A DNA stretch of 47,136 bases from JBNKHH01 sp050290245 (GCA_050290245.1 JBNKHH010000050.1:1-47136); one strand, 5' to 3'. Positions 1 to 8,009 are shown, counted from the first letter of the stretch. Translations and numbers: made by a program. The notes: generated from the sequence alone by a model not told the origin.

Positions 1-1
1 C

Positions 2-514
2 CTCCTGTCGCTGGCCTGCGAGGAAGACCTGGTCGCCGACGCAGCTCTCGCCCAATCGATCCGTCAATCAGAGGAGTTCTGGGCCATTCGACATGCGGTG
101 TCAGAGGCAAACAGACTGCATGGCATCAGTTTTTCTCACGACATCGGCGTTCCAATCGCGCGCATCGCCGATTTTATCGGACAGGCAGAGACTCTTCTTT
201 CCCAGAACCATCCCAAGGCAAAGGCCGTCTGCGTCAGTCACATGGGCGACGGCAACGTACATCTCATCGTCATTTTCCCGCGCCCCGCAGATGGGGAAGA
301 TTTTGACGCTGCCGCAACCGGAAGCGACGTGGCGGGCATGCTGCACGATCTGGCGGTTTCGATGGGCGGCACATTTTCCGCCGAACACGGCATCGGCTCC
401 CGCTATCGCAAATCGCTTCGTCGATACCGGAGCGAGGAGGAGTTGGATCTTCAGCGGGACATAAAATTTGCGATAGATCCCAAAGGTTTGTTCAACCCCG
501 GTAAGATCTTTTAG
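2..514 (+). CDS. FAD-binding oxidoreductase (GlcD/D-lactate dehydrogenase family), C-terminal part
   Basis: Partial gene whose 5' end lies outside the window; the open frame runs from the first bases to TAG at 512-514. The visible 170 residues are the C-terminal FAD-linked oxidase domain of the glycolate oxidase GlcD / D-2-hydroxyacid dehydrogenase family. They include HMGDGNVH, in which the His residues normally lie near flavin or metal, then SAEHGIG and the family ending DPKGLFNPGKIF. Members oxidise 2-hydroxyacids such as D-lactate or glycolate with FAD and pass electrons to a quinone or cytochrome. The substrate cannot be told from this fragment. The gene points toward dusA but is separated from it by about 310 bases holding a decayed gene, so the two are probably not co-transcribed. 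Confidence 0.85.
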   Translation, partial: LLSLACEEDLVADAALAQSIRQSEEFWAIRHAVSEANRLHGISFSHDIGVPIARIADFIGQAETLLSQNHPKAKAVCVSHMGDGNVHLIVIFPRPADGEDFDAAATGSDVAGMLHDLAVSMGGTFSAEHGIGSRYRKSLRRYRSEEELDLQRDIKFAIDPKGLFNPGKIF

Positions 515-539
515 AGCAAGCCCAGGGCATTTGGCCGCC

Positions 540-722
540 CTTCGCGCACTGGCGGTTGTGTTCCATTCGAATGTGCAATAGCGCGACCGCTCCCGAGCTG
601 GGCTTGAGAATAAATATCCGGAGCGTCTTTCGGGTGAAGAAGCCTTCGCGGAAGTCTTTGACGGGAATGATAGCCTTGCCGTCCTATTTGGCCATGAGTA
701 GGAATTTGGTGTTGAGCGACAT
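540..722 (-). pseudogene. Decayed PrtN-like (pyocin activator family) small regulator
   Basis: Read on the minus strand from ATG at 722-720, the translation starts MSLNTKFLLMAK, then meets TAG at 686-684, then continues DGKAIIPVKDF and, after a less clear stretch, IRMEHNRQCAKG. From family memory, PrtN-type proteins begin MNTAFLLMAQYDGRAIIPL and carry an IRxExSQKxAKG segment. The spacing matches, and the stop sits where the family has Tyr. This looks like a real gene killed by a nonsense mutation and partly eroded, especially in the middle (FREGFFTRKTL). PrtN-like genes occur in prophages and integrative elements. Its place just upstream of dusA, a known integration hotspot, suggests an element remnant. 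Family assignment is by eye; the exact 3' limit is uncertain. Confidence 0.6.
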
Positions 723-824
723 CGGGCGCTACACTCTGAAAAACTGAATGGAATGAGTCACATAAAGTGTTTGTAGAGAATGCCGGTCCATCCCATCTCG
801 GAGTGGCTTGGGAAATATCTGTAC
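723..824. other. AT-rich dusA leader between the PrtN remnant and dusA
   Basis: About 100 bases, clearly richer in A/T than the surrounding genes. They probably hold the dusA promoter and, if the remnant is correctly read, the old promoter of the PrtN-like gene on the other strand. An in-frame ATG at 780 could extend dusA by 15 residues (MPVHPISEWLGKYLY), but that sequence has no counterpart in DusA proteins that I recall, so it was not used. Confidence 0.4.
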
Positions 825-1817
825 ATGATTGAAAAAAATAGAAAAATTTCTATTGCCCCAATGATGGACTGGACCGACCGGCACTGCCGGTATCTGCATC
901 GGCTGATGTCGCGGAGGGCTGTGCTTTATACCGAGATGGTGACGTCGCCGGCTCTGGTGCGAGGCGGGGCTTTGCATCTCTTGCGGTTCGATCCCAGCGA
1001 GCATCCTGTCGCGCTTCAGCTTGGCGGCTCCGACCCTTCGGAACTGGCCGAGGCTGCCCGAATGGGCGAGGCGGAGGGCTATGACGAGATCAACCTCAAC
1101 GTCGGCTGCCCGTCAGACCGGGTTCAGTCGGGCACCTTTGGTGCGGTCCTGATGAAGACCCCAGATCTTGTCGCCGACTGCGTCGCGGCCATGCAAAAGG
1201 CCGTCTCGGTGCCGGTAACGGTCAAATGCAGGATTGGCGTCGACGATCAGGACCCGGATGTTGTTCTGCCCGCATTCCTTTCCCGCATCCGGGATGCAGG
1301 CGTCCGGACGGTCGCCATTCATGCCCGCAAGGCCTGGCTCGATGGCCTCAGCCCCAAGGAAAACCGGGATATCCCCCCGCTGGACTATGACCTCGTTTTC
1401 GATATGAAGCAGCGTTTCCCGGACCTTGAGATTGACATCAACGGCGGCATCCAGTCGCTGTCCCAGGCAAAAGAGCTGCTTGATCGGGGTATCGACGGGG
1501 TGATGATTGGCCGTGCGGCCTATCATTCTCCCTGGGATATCCTGGGCGAGGCCGACCGGGTCATCTGGGGTGAAGAGCCGCCCATGGCATCGCCCGATGA
1601 GGTGGTGCACGCCATGCTGCCCTATATCCGGGATCACCTCGACCAGGGGGGCCGCCTGCATGCGATCACCCGACATATGCTGGGGCTGTTCCAGGGGCGC
1701 CCCGGTGCCCGCGCCTGGCGCCGCTCGCTGTCAGAAAATGCCCATGGCAACGGGGCAGGGGTTGGGGTCGTGGAAGCCGCGCTTCGGGCGATGGAACTTA
1801 GGCCTGCAGCCGAATAG
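825..1817 (+). CDS. dusA: tRNA-dihydrouridine(20/20a) synthase DusA
   Basis: FMN- and NADPH-dependent reduction of uridine to dihydrouridine in the D-loop of tRNA. The start chosen at ATG 825 gives MIEKNRKISIAPMMDWTDRHCR, so the conserved APMMDWTDRHCR begins at about residue 11 as expected. Also visible are LQLGGSDP, the catalytic loop NLNVGCPSDRVQSG with Cys95, DINGGIQS and GVMIGRAA for FMN phosphate, and the DusA-specific C-terminal HMLGLFQGRPGARAWRR. Length 330 residues is normal. The first dozen codons are strikingly A/T-rich compared with the rest, which fits the known habit of integrative elements to insert at, and rebuild, the dusA 5' end. The stop codon lies one base from the stop of the convergent aldo/keto reductase gene. 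Confidence 0.95.
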   Translation: MIEKNRKISIAPMMDWTDRHCRYLHRLMSRRAVLYTEMVTSPALVRGGALHLLRFDPSEHPVALQLGGSDPSELAEAARMGEAEGYDEINLNVGCPSDRVQSGTFGAVLMKTPDLVADCVAAMQKAVSVPVTVKCRIGVDDQDPDVVLPAFLSRIRDAGVRTVAIHARKAWLDGLSPKENRDIPPLDYDLVFDMKQRFPDLEIDINGGIQSLSQAKELLDRGIDGVMIGRAAYHSPWDILGEADRVIWGEEPPMASPDEVVHAMLPYIRDHLDQGGRLHAITRHMLGLFQGRPGARAWRRSLSENAHGNGAGVGVVEAALRAMELRPAAE

Positions 1818-1818
1818 A

Positions 1819-2781
1819 TCAGCCGAGCTTGTAGACGCGGTGCGCTTCCGGGTCGGTTGTATCGAAGGGCAGGGCGGCCAGTTGGTCCCAAAGCGCCTGC
1901 GGTATCTGCGCCGTCGCCCAGTCCAGCGTCTGGGCCACTCGGTCGGGTTTTGACACGCCGATCACCGACGACGCCACACGCGGATCCCGCATCGAGAACT
2001 GCAATGCCGCCGCGCCCACGGCAACGCCGTGGGCGGCACAGATCGCCTCGATGGCGCGGACGGGCTTCAGGGCTTCTTCGTCGGCGGGGGAATAGCTGAT
2101 GCGCGGGGCCGCAGACGCGCCCTTTGCCAGAACGCCTCCCGCATAGGGGGCGGCGTTCAGAATCGCCATGCCCTGACCATGCGCATAGGTGAACAACTCA
2201 TCCGCGCTCCGGTTCAACAGCGTCCAGCGGTTGTGGTTGATCAGCGTGTCGAAAGGCCGGTCCTTGACGATGGGCAGCATGATATCCAGGCGCCCCATGG
2301 CCAGACCGACTGCATCGCACAGGCCTTCTTCCTTCAGTTTGAAGACCTCATCCAGCGCCCCGCCGTCGCGTGTGATCTCGCCCAGGTCGGCGCAATGCTC
2401 GGGGTCGTGCAAGTGCAGGATGCCGACCCGGTCTACCCCCATGCGTTCCAGACTTTCTTCGAAAGACCGCCGCACGCAGGCCGCGTCCAGCCGGTTGGTC
2501 TCCGTGTCGCGATCCACTTTGGTCGAGATCACGAAATCTTCCGGCAACCCGCCACGCGCGCGGATCGCATCGCCGATACGTTTTTCGCTTTCGCCCATTC
2601 CATAGTTGTTCGAGGTGTCGAGGCAATTGACCGGACCCCGGAAAATCGCTTCCAGCGTGTCGCGGGCACGGGCCTCGTCAACGGCATAGCCATAGGTGTC
2701 GGGCATGCTGCCAAGGGCCGAGGTCCCAAAAATGATCGGTGTAACCGCGACGCCGGTGGTCTTGATGCTGATCTTGTCCAT
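1819..2781 (-). CDS. Aldo/keto reductase, sugar 1-dehydrogenase-like
   Basis: Aldo/keto reductase TIM-barrel enzyme of 320 residues that would interconvert an aldose or aldehyde and its lactone or alcohol with NAD(P)H. The usual tetrad is visible: Asp55 and Tyr60 in DTSNNYG, Lys88 in ISTKVDRD, and His123/His125 in ILHLHDPE. The overall pattern (GTSALGSMPDTYGY near the start, GVSKPDRVAQTLDWA near the end) recalls the L-fucose / D-threo-aldose 1-dehydrogenase group. Start is ATG 2781, behind GGGAGC; the open frame reaches upstream to 2835 without support. It is the last gene of the minus-strand uronate operon, 11 bases after the SDR gene, so it probably handles a sugar or sugar acid. The precise substrate is inference. 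Confidence 0.8.
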   Translation of the reverse strand: MDKISIKTTGVAVTPIIFGTSALGSMPDTYGYAVDEARARDTLEAIFRGPVNCLDTSNNYGMGESEKRIGDAIRARGGLPEDFVISTKVDRDTETNRLDAACVRRSFEESLERMGVDRVGILHLHDPEHCADLGEITRDGGALDEVFKLKEEGLCDAVGLAMGRLDIMLPIVKDRPFDTLINHNRWTLLNRSADELFTYAHGQGMAILNAAPYAGGVLAKGASAAPRISYSPADEEALKPVRAIEAICAAHGVAVGAAALQFSMRDPRVASSVIGVSKPDRVAQTLDWATAQIPQALWDQLAALPFDTTDPEAHRVYKLG

Positions 2782-2792
2782 GGCTGCTCCCC

Positions 2793-3548
2793 TCAGATTG
2801 ACCCTGCCTCGACCATATAGTTGTTGGCGCTGCACATCGCGGCGTCGTCCGAGGCGAGAAACACCACCATACGCGCGACATAGACCGGGTCAATCAGGTC
2901 GGGAAGGCATTGGCGCTGTCGATGCTTTTCCAGCGCGTCCGGGGTGGCCCAAAGCGATTTTTGCCGCTCGGTCATGATCCAGCCGGGTACAACCGTGTTC
3001 ACGCGGATGCGATGTTCGCCAAGATCGCGTGCCATGGTGCGTGTCAGCCCATGCACAGCCGCCTTGGCGGTGGCATAGGCGGGGAAACCGCCGCCGGCTT
3101 CCCACCAACTGTTGGAGCCCATGTTTATGATCGAGCCTCCGCCGGCCTCGATCATATCGGGCGCAACGGACTGTATCGAAAAGAACATATGGCGCAGATT
3201 GGTGGCCTGACGTTCGTCCCAATACTCGGGCGTGACGTCGGTCCAGGCGTGGCGATCGTCGCGCGCGGCATTGTTCACCAGGACTGCCGCCGGTCCCAGC
3301 CGTTCCTTCAGGGCCGCAAGTCCGGCCTTGAGCGCATCGACGTCGCGCAGATCGCAGATCTCATAATCGACCGTGCCACCGGCCTCTTTGACCAGGGCGG
3401 CGCTGGCATCGGCGTCCAGATCCAGAAAGCCGACCTTCGCGCCCTGCGAAGCAAAGGCCTTTACGATTTCAGCGCCGATCCCCTGGGCGCCGCCGCTGAT
3501 GATAACCGTCTTGCCCCTGAGACTGGGGTAAATCGCGAATTCGGGCAC
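2793..3548 (-). CDS. SDR-family oxidoreductase (sugar dehydrogenase-like)
   Basis: Classical short-chain dehydrogenase/reductase of 251 residues. The NAD(P)-binding motif is SGGAQGIG (residues 18-25), followed by VNNAA (91-95), Ser145 or Ser147 in MGSNS, and the catalytic pair Tyr158 and Lys162 in YATAK. Start is GTG 3548 with a strong AAGGAGG about seven bases upstream. The N-terminus (YPSL, IVKAF, QGAKVGFLD) is clearly paralogous to the SDR at 31419-32174, so the two probably act on related sugars. It lies between uronate dehydrogenase and an aldo/keto reductase, which suggests oxidation of a free sugar to its lactone. Substrate unknown. Confidence 0.85.
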   Translation of the reverse strand: MPEFAIYPSLRGKTVIISGGAQGIGAEIVKAFASQGAKVGFLDLDADASAALVKEAGGTVDYEICDLRDVDALKAGLAALKERLGPAAVLVNNAARDDRHAWTDVTPEYWDERQATNLRHMFFSIQSVAPDMIEAGGGSIINMGSNSWWEAGGGFPAYATAKAAVHGLTRTMARDLGEHRIRVNTVVPGWIMTERQKSLWATPDALEKHRQRQCLPDLIDPVYVARMVVFLASDDAAMCSANNYMVEAGSI

Positions 3549-3635
3549 GGTGGGCCTCCTTGTCTGCGTATCTGCTCGCGAGGCGGCTGCCGCTGTCCGG
3601 CCGCCGCCCCTGTTTTCGTCGTTGCTACGACCTCG

Positions 3636-4430
3636 TTACTCGTGAATGCCGTCCGCAGTAAAGCCACCCCCTTGCCAGACGACCTCCGGCGCGTCCCTGG
3701 CAGGCTTGTCCTGCTCAGCGTCGATCCGGGCGCGGTGGTCTTCGCCGTTGTCTTCGGGGTTCCAGCCCAGCCAGTCAACGTTGCCGTTGTCCCAGAACCG
3801 CGCCGTGTTGGCTGAGGCACCATAGATGATTGGACATCCCAGTTTCGGCACGTCGAAAATGCGTTCGATCATCCGGGCAAAGTCGCCATAGCTCATCCAG
3901 GTGGACAACATGCGATGGTTCTTCGGCTCGGGGAAGCACGACCCGATCCGAACAATGGCCGTCTCGATGCCGAACTTGTCGTGGTACATGTTGGCGACTG
4001 CTTCGCCGAAAACCTTTGAGACCCCGTAAAGCCCGTCCGGGCGCGGATAGACTGAGTTGTCGATGACCTGCGATTGCGGATAAAATCCGATCGCGTGATT
4101 GGACGAGGCAAAGACGATACGCGGGCTGCCGTGTTTGCGTGCGGCTTCATACAGGTTCACCACACCGTCGATGTTGGCATTCAGGATTGGGCCCCAGGGC
4201 TGCTCGTTCGAGATGCCGCCGAAATGCACGATCCCGTCGCACCCCTTGACCAGATCTTCCACGGCGGCCTTGTCGCCCAGGTCGCAGGGCATCAGTTCTT
4301 CGTTCTCGGCTGCAATGCCAAGATTGCTGATATCCGACAGGCGCAGCACTGGGGCCAAATGTTTAAGACGCTGGCGCATCTCGGTGCCAAGACCTCCGGC
4401 AGCCCCGGTAATCAATAGTCTTTTCATCAT
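3636..4430 (-). CDS. udh: Uronate dehydrogenase (NAD-dependent)
   Basis: Extended-SDR/epimerase-fold enzyme of 264 residues that oxidises D-galacturonate or D-glucuronate to the aldaro-lactone with NAD+. Seen: ITGAAGGLG (7-15), CDGIVHFGGIS (64-74), ASSNHAIGFYPQ (108-119), the catalytic Tyr135 and Lys139 in DGLYGVSK, VRIGSCFPEP, and RMLSTWMSY. From memory these follow the Agrobacterium Udh sequence closely (ASSNHTIGYYPQ, DGLYGVSK, RIGSCTPEP). Two consecutive ATGs at 4430 and 4427 follow a GGATAAG site; the first is one base after the stop of the hydrolase gene, so translation is probably coupled. The downstream lactonase and the distant kdgD and dioxovalerate dehydrogenase genes supply the next steps of the oxidative uronate pathway. 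Confidence 0.9.
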   Translation of the reverse strand: MMKRLLITGAAGGLGTEMRQRLKHLAPVLRLSDISNLGIAAENEELMPCDLGDKAAVEDLVKGCDGIVHFGGISNEQPWGPILNANIDGVVNLYEAARKHGSPRIVFASSNHAIGFYPQSQVIDNSVYPRPDGLYGVSKVFGEAVANMYHDKFGIETAIVRIGSCFPEPKNHRMLSTWMSYGDFARMIERIFDVPKLGCPIIYGASANTARFWDNGNVDWLGWNPEDNGEDHRARIDAEQDKPARDAPEVVWQGGGFTADGIHE

Positions 4431-4431
4431 C

Positions 4432-5367
4432 TTATCCTTCGAAGTTTGGTCGGGTGGGCGCAGAGTTGCGCGCCAGAAAGTCCAGGACCGCCACCCGCAT
4501 CGGCGCACTCTCGCGGTGGCCCGCTTCAGGGTCCAGCACAATGGTCAGCGCGTCCGGCGCGCCGACGCGGTCATAGGCGGCCACCAGGCGGCCAAGGGCG
4601 GGGACACGCGCGGCCTCCGGTGTCAGGTGATCCTGTCCGCCGTGACACACAAGCTGGGGACGCGGGGCAATCAGACCTGCGACATCTCCGGTCTCGGCGA
4701 CGTTTAGCAGTCCGGGCACGGTCAGGTAATGCCCGTGGCCGTCATGGGCACCGCTGCTGATCATGGGCAGGATGTCTGCCAACATGCACAGATGGGCACA
4801 GCCCGCCACGCGCGGGTCCAGGGCCGCCAGCCAATAGGCATGGGCAGCCCCCATCGACAACCCGACTGTAAAGATCCGCCGTGCATCCACGTCGGGACGG
4901 TCGCCGAGATACCCAAGAGCCATCGACAGGTCGTCCAGCATCCGGCCGAACAGGCTCTTGCCGCACCAGCCCAGCGACTTGGTCATCGCGGACTCGGTGC
5001 CTTCGTTCTGGCGCCCTCCGAAACCGGGCATATCAATGCACAGGCTGGCAAACCCCATGGCCGCAAGTGCCGGGCCATAGCCGGGCTCGTGCAGGTAACT
5101 GCTTGCGTCCAGAAGTTCACGCCGCCCGAGCTTGTAATCACCGCCATGGGCGTGGCAGTACAGTACCGCGGGATAGGGGCCATTCCCCGCCGGGCGAACC
5201 AGTGTCGCGGGAATGCCCGTTTCGCCGAAAAGCTGCAACTCTTCAATGGTATAGCCGTCTTCGTGCATGTGGTCGCGCCGCCACATGGCGTGGGTCGCGC
5301 GACCGGGCACAAAGTCGGGCAAAAGCCCGGCCACGGCGGCCCTGAGGTCCTCGGGTGGCAATGCCAT
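4432..5367 (-). CDS. Alpha/beta hydrolase (dienelactone hydrolase / acetyl esterase-like)
   Basis: Cytoplasmic alpha/beta-hydrolase of 311 residues without a signal peptide. Visible: the oxyanion-hole region YCHAHGGDYKLGRRELLD (70-87), IDMPGFGGR (111-119), the nucleophile elbow GLSMG with Ser171, and likely acid and base in HGGQDH (Asp246) and EAGHRE (His284). It would hydrolyse an ester or a lactone. Its start ATG (5367-5365) overlaps the stop of the small gene upstream as TGATG, and its stop lies one base before udh, so it is deep inside the uronate operon. A plausible job is removal of acetyl or methyl groups from uronic acids, but that is inference. Confidence 0.8.
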   Translation of the reverse strand: MALPPEDLRAAVAGLLPDFVPGRATHAMWRRDHMHEDGYTIEELQLFGETGIPATLVRPAGNGPYPAVLYCHAHGGDYKLGRRELLDASSYLHEPGYGPALAAMGFASLCIDMPGFGGRQNEGTESAMTKSLGWCGKSLFGRMLDDLSMALGYLGDRPDVDARRIFTVGLSMGAAHAYWLAALDPRVAGCAHLCMLADILPMISSGAHDGHGHYLTVPGLLNVAETGDVAGLIAPRPQLVCHGGQDHLTPEAARVPALGRLVAAYDRVGAPDALTIVLDPEAGHRESAPMRVAVLDFLARNSAPTRPNFEG

Positions 5368-5528
5368 CAGGTATACCCGGTTGAACTGTCAGGGCGGTCC
5401 GGCAGCCAGCGCGCGCAGTGGACGCAATGGTCGGTCCTGGGATGGTCCTCGTCGGTGACAACGGTGAAAACCAAGGACGTGCATTCCCCGCCACGCGTCG
5501 AGAAAGGTCTGAGACCGGTCATCCTCAT
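5367..5528 (-). CDS. Small 53-residue CxxC protein, translationally coupled
   Basis: A 53-codon frame that fills exactly the space between the lactonase and hydrolase genes. Its ATG (5528-5526) overlaps the lactonase stop as ATGA, and its TGA (5369-5367) overlaps the hydrolase start as TGATG. These double overlaps are the main evidence that it is translated. The product runs MRMTGLRPFSTRGG, then ECTSLVFTVVTDEDHP, and ends with DHCVHCARWLPDRPDSS. The HCVHC segment plus a further Cys at residue 16 could bind zinc or a thiol ligand, but with only three Cys this is not a full zinc ribbon. I do not recognise a family. It could be a small accessory protein of the neighbouring hydrolase. Confidence 0.65.
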   Translation of the reverse strand: MRMTGLRPFSTRGGECTSLVFTVVTDEDHPRTDHCVHCARWLPDRPDSSTGYT

Positions 5529-6400
5529 CCCGCGAACCGTGCCTGTTCCATGCCCGTGATACCAAGGCCGGTGATTGCGAACAGCGACCCAGCCTCGGGC
5601 TGGGGTCTGTCCGTCGAAAGGCCGATGCCAAGCGAGGTGACGAAAAGGGTATCCAGCCCCGCTCCGCCGAACATGGGCTTGGACGGTTTCTCGATCGGCA
5701 GGTCGATGGTCATGTCGATCTTGCCTTGGGGCGTCAGGCGATAAAGCTGCCACCCCTCGATCCCCGCTTGCCAATAGCACCCATCCGCATCGACCGTGCC
5801 CCCGTCGGGGCGACCGGGTACCTGGTGCGTGTCGAAAAAGACCTCCGGCTCGCCCGGCGTGCCGGTTTCCAGGTCATAGGCGCACTTCCAGATGGTGCGA
5901 ACGCGGGCATTGCTGTCCGAGAAATACATCACCGATCCATCCGGCGAAAAGGCGAGGCCGTTCGTCGTGTAAATATCACCTTTCCAGGGGGTTATCGTCA
6001 GTTCCGGATCCAACCTGTAAAACCTCCCCAGGGCTTCGGGTTCTCCGCCGTCCTTCATCGTCCCGGCCCAGAACCGGCCAGCAGGATCGGTCGTGCCGTC
6101 ATTGAACCGGTTGTATTCCAGATCTGTCTCCGGATCGCCGATGGCCTCGCGCGCACCACTTTCGGGATCATAAAACCAGAACCCCGACTTGGTGGCCAGA
6201 ACCAGCCCGCCGTTTTCGCGCACCGCCAGGCAGCCGACAGGCTCACCATAGTCGATCGTCGTGTTCTGTCCCGAAGACGGGTCATAACAATGGATCAGCC
6301 CGGCCGGGATATCGACCCACCACAGCACCTGCGCGCGGTGATCCCAGACTGCTCCTTCCCCGATCCTGCTCCGGCTGGGGACCACGCAATCGATGTCCAC
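5525..6400 (-). CDS. SMP-30/gluconolactonase family lactonase (probable aldarolactone hydrolase)
   Basis: Six-bladed beta-propeller lactonase of 291 residues that opens sugar-acid lactones with a divalent metal. The three expected metal ligands are visible: Glu15 in RIGEGAVW, Asn147 in YTTNGLAFSPDG and Asp199 in GRPDGGTVD; Asn100 in RFNDG is the usual substrate-side residue. GTG start at 6400 follows GGGAGG. It is the first gene of the minus-strand operon that includes uronate dehydrogenase, so the likely substrate is the galactaro- or glucarolactone made by Udh. Members with that role have been called galactarolactonase/UxuL; the specificity here is inferred from context. Confidence 0.85.
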   Translation of the reverse strand: MDIDCVVPSRSRIGEGAVWDHRAQVLWWVDIPAGLIHCYDPSSGQNTTIDYGEPVGCLAVRENGGLVLATKSGFWFYDPESGAREAIGDPETDLEYNRFNDGTTDPAGRFWAGTMKDGGEPEALGRFYRLDPELTITPWKGDIYTTNGLAFSPDGSVMYFSDSNARVRTIWKCAYDLETGTPGEPEVFFDTHQVPGRPDGGTVDADGCYWQAGIEGWQLYRLTPQGKIDMTIDLPIEKPSKPMFGGAGLDTLFVTSLGIGLSTDRPQPEAGSLFAITGLGITGMEQARFAG

Positions 6401-6484
6401 TGTCTTTTCCTCCCTTGAAGCCCTCGTGTTCCGAGGCCTCGATATGCTGGCACATCGCCCATGCGCGACGCCCGATCGCGTCGA

Positions 6485-7537
6485 TTACTCCGCAGGCAGG
6501 AACCCTGTGATCAACTGCTTTAACCCGAGTGCTGCCCCGGCGAAAATCGAGATCGCCGTTACCGGTGCGCTGTAGGCCAGCAGAGAAAAGGCCGACAGGC
6601 CTTGTCCCACGGTGCACCCGACCGAAACAGCGGCCCCGAACCCCATCAGCACGGCACCGATAAACTGACGGCGCAATTCGCGCGGGTCTTCGCAGGCTTC
6701 CCAACGAAAATGCCCCTTGATCAGGCTGCCGATAAACGCGCCTCCCAAGACGCCCAGGACCGAGCCGACGCCGAAGGACAGTGACGTTCCCGACGCGGTC
6801 ATCAGGTAAAGGATCGTCTCCCCGACGGGCGAAGCAAAGGTGTGACTCTCGATCGAATTGTCCGCAAACCCGTAGTCGGCCACCCAGGTTGTGCCGACCC
6901 AGCCGCTGGCAATGGCCAGGGCGACGACCATGGACCAGAAGACCAGGGTAGGGGAAGTGCGAAACTCGCGATCCGCCAAGGCCAAAGCGATCATTGCCAG
7001 CCCGATTACGATTGCGATGACAATCGGCGCGATCCCCAGTGCGCCGCCCAGCCCCTGGGCGATGCCCTGGCTTTCGGCGGCGGGGAAGACTGGAAAGACG
7101 GTGACACGCCACTCGGCCAGGGGGCCGGACAAGGCCATGAATGCTGAAATACCGATTGTGATGACGATGACGAAAGCGCGGAAATCGCCGCCGCCAACCC
7201 GCGCCAGCGCGCCAAAGCCGCAATTGCCCGACAGTGCCATGCCATAGCCAAAGACAAGCCCGCCCAGCACGCTCGCCCAGGGGTTCCAAGCCTGCGCCAG
7301 GTAGGCCGAACTCTCGATGTTGGCGAGCCCCGCGCTGCCGGCGGCATGGGTCGCGATAATGGCCGTTCCGATGGCCAGGGCCCACATCCTCAGGCGCCGC
7401 CAGTCGCCGCCGTAAAGGCCGTCCTCGATCGCACCCATCGAGCAGAACCTGCCGATCCGCGCTGCCAGTCCCAGCATCAGGCCACCGGCCATCCCGATCA
7501 GTGCAAGGACAAGGGGTTCTCCAAGTGAATCCAACAT
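6485..7537 (-). CDS. soxT: YeeE/YedE-family sulfur transporter, SoxT-like
   Basis: Integral membrane protein of 350 residues with about ten hydrophobic segments and the YeeE/YedE signatures: RIGRFCSMGAIED near Cys32, GYGMALSGNCGFGALAR, and SVGCTVGQGLS near the C-terminus. The family carries thiosulfate or other reduced sulfur through conserved cysteines in the membrane. It lies just downstream of soxR and soxS on the same strand, the place where soxT is found in Paracoccus-type loci. There it is thought to bring a reduced sulfur compound into the cytoplasm, so that the SoxR repressor can sense it, or to supply assimilation. The gap to soxR is 88 bases and shows no clear terminator. Confidence 0.85.
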   Translation of the reverse strand: MLDSLGEPLVLALIGMAGGLMLGLAARIGRFCSMGAIEDGLYGGDWRRLRMWALAIGTAIIATHAAGSAGLANIESSAYLAQAWNPWASVLGGLVFGYGMALSGNCGFGALARVGGGDFRAFVIVITIGISAFMALSGPLAEWRVTVFPVFPAAESQGIAQGLGGALGIAPIVIAIVIGLAMIALALADREFRTSPTLVFWSMVVALAIASGWVGTTWVADYGFADNSIESHTFASPVGETILYLMTASGTSLSFGVGSVLGVLGGAFIGSLIKGHFRWEACEDPRELRRQFIGAVLMGFGAAVSVGCTVGQGLSAFSLLAYSAPVTAISIFAGAALGLKQLITGFLPAE

Positions 7538-7625
7538 TTTCGGCGTCTCCCCAAGCCGATACTCGTCTCACGGATGCTCGCGACGAACGGTGTGGCGTCC
7601 CAAAATACGGGCGCTTCAGCCGAGT

Positions 7626-8009
7626 TCAGATCTTGCCGTTGCGAACGCAGAACAGGTTATAGACGACCTCGATGATCTGGGTCGAACGGTCATCCGTCAA
7701 GCTGTAATAGATCGCCTTGCCGTCACGTCGCGGTTTGACCAGCCCTTCCAGCCGAAGCCGGGACAGCTGTTGCGACACGGCCGCCTGACGCGCCGAAAGC
7801 AACTCTTCCAGTTCGGTCACCGATTTCTCGCCGCTGGCCAGGTGACACAGGATCATCAATCGACCCTCGTGGCTGATCGCCTTGAGGAAATTCGACGCAT
7901 CCTGAGCGTTCTTCATCATTTCGTCCAGCTCTGCATCGCATGTATCGCTGGAAAAGACCGGAAGCGAATTGCCCTCCCGGCCAGTGTTGCTTGTTCCGTC
8001 CATTGTCAT
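7626..8009 (-). CDS. soxR: ArsR-family sulfur-responsive repressor SoxR (SqrR/BigR type)
   Basis: Winged-helix ArsR-family repressor of 127 residues. The DNA-binding helix region is ELLSARQAAVSQQLSRLRLEGL (about 69-90). Cys55 in LMILCHLASG and Cys121 in VYNLFC occupy the places of the two cysteines that, in SqrR and BigR, react with persulfides to form a tetrasulfide link and release DNA; there is a third Cys at 24. The ATG overlaps the soxS stop (ATGA), so soxS-soxR is one transcript. Two dyads of the form ATTC-N8-GAAT in this locus (9194-9213 and 20277-20296) are probable binding sites. M3 could also be the start. Confidence 0.9.
   Translation of the reverse strand: MTMDGTSNTGREGNSLPVFSSDTCDAELDEMMKNAQDASNFLKAISHEGRLMILCHLASGEKSVTELEELLSARQAAVSQQLSRLRLEGLVKPRRDGKAIYYSLTDDRSTQIIEVVYNLFCVRNGKI

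Noticed and set aside
780..824. Fifteen-residue N-terminal extension of DusA from ATG 780
   Set aside because: The extension has no match to DusA N-termini that I know, and ATG 825 places the conserved APMMDWTDRHCR at the usual distance.
6282..7571. 429-codon minus-strand frame overlapping soxT and the lactonase gene
   Set aside because: It is very rich in Arg and Gly and runs out of frame through two well-supported genes.
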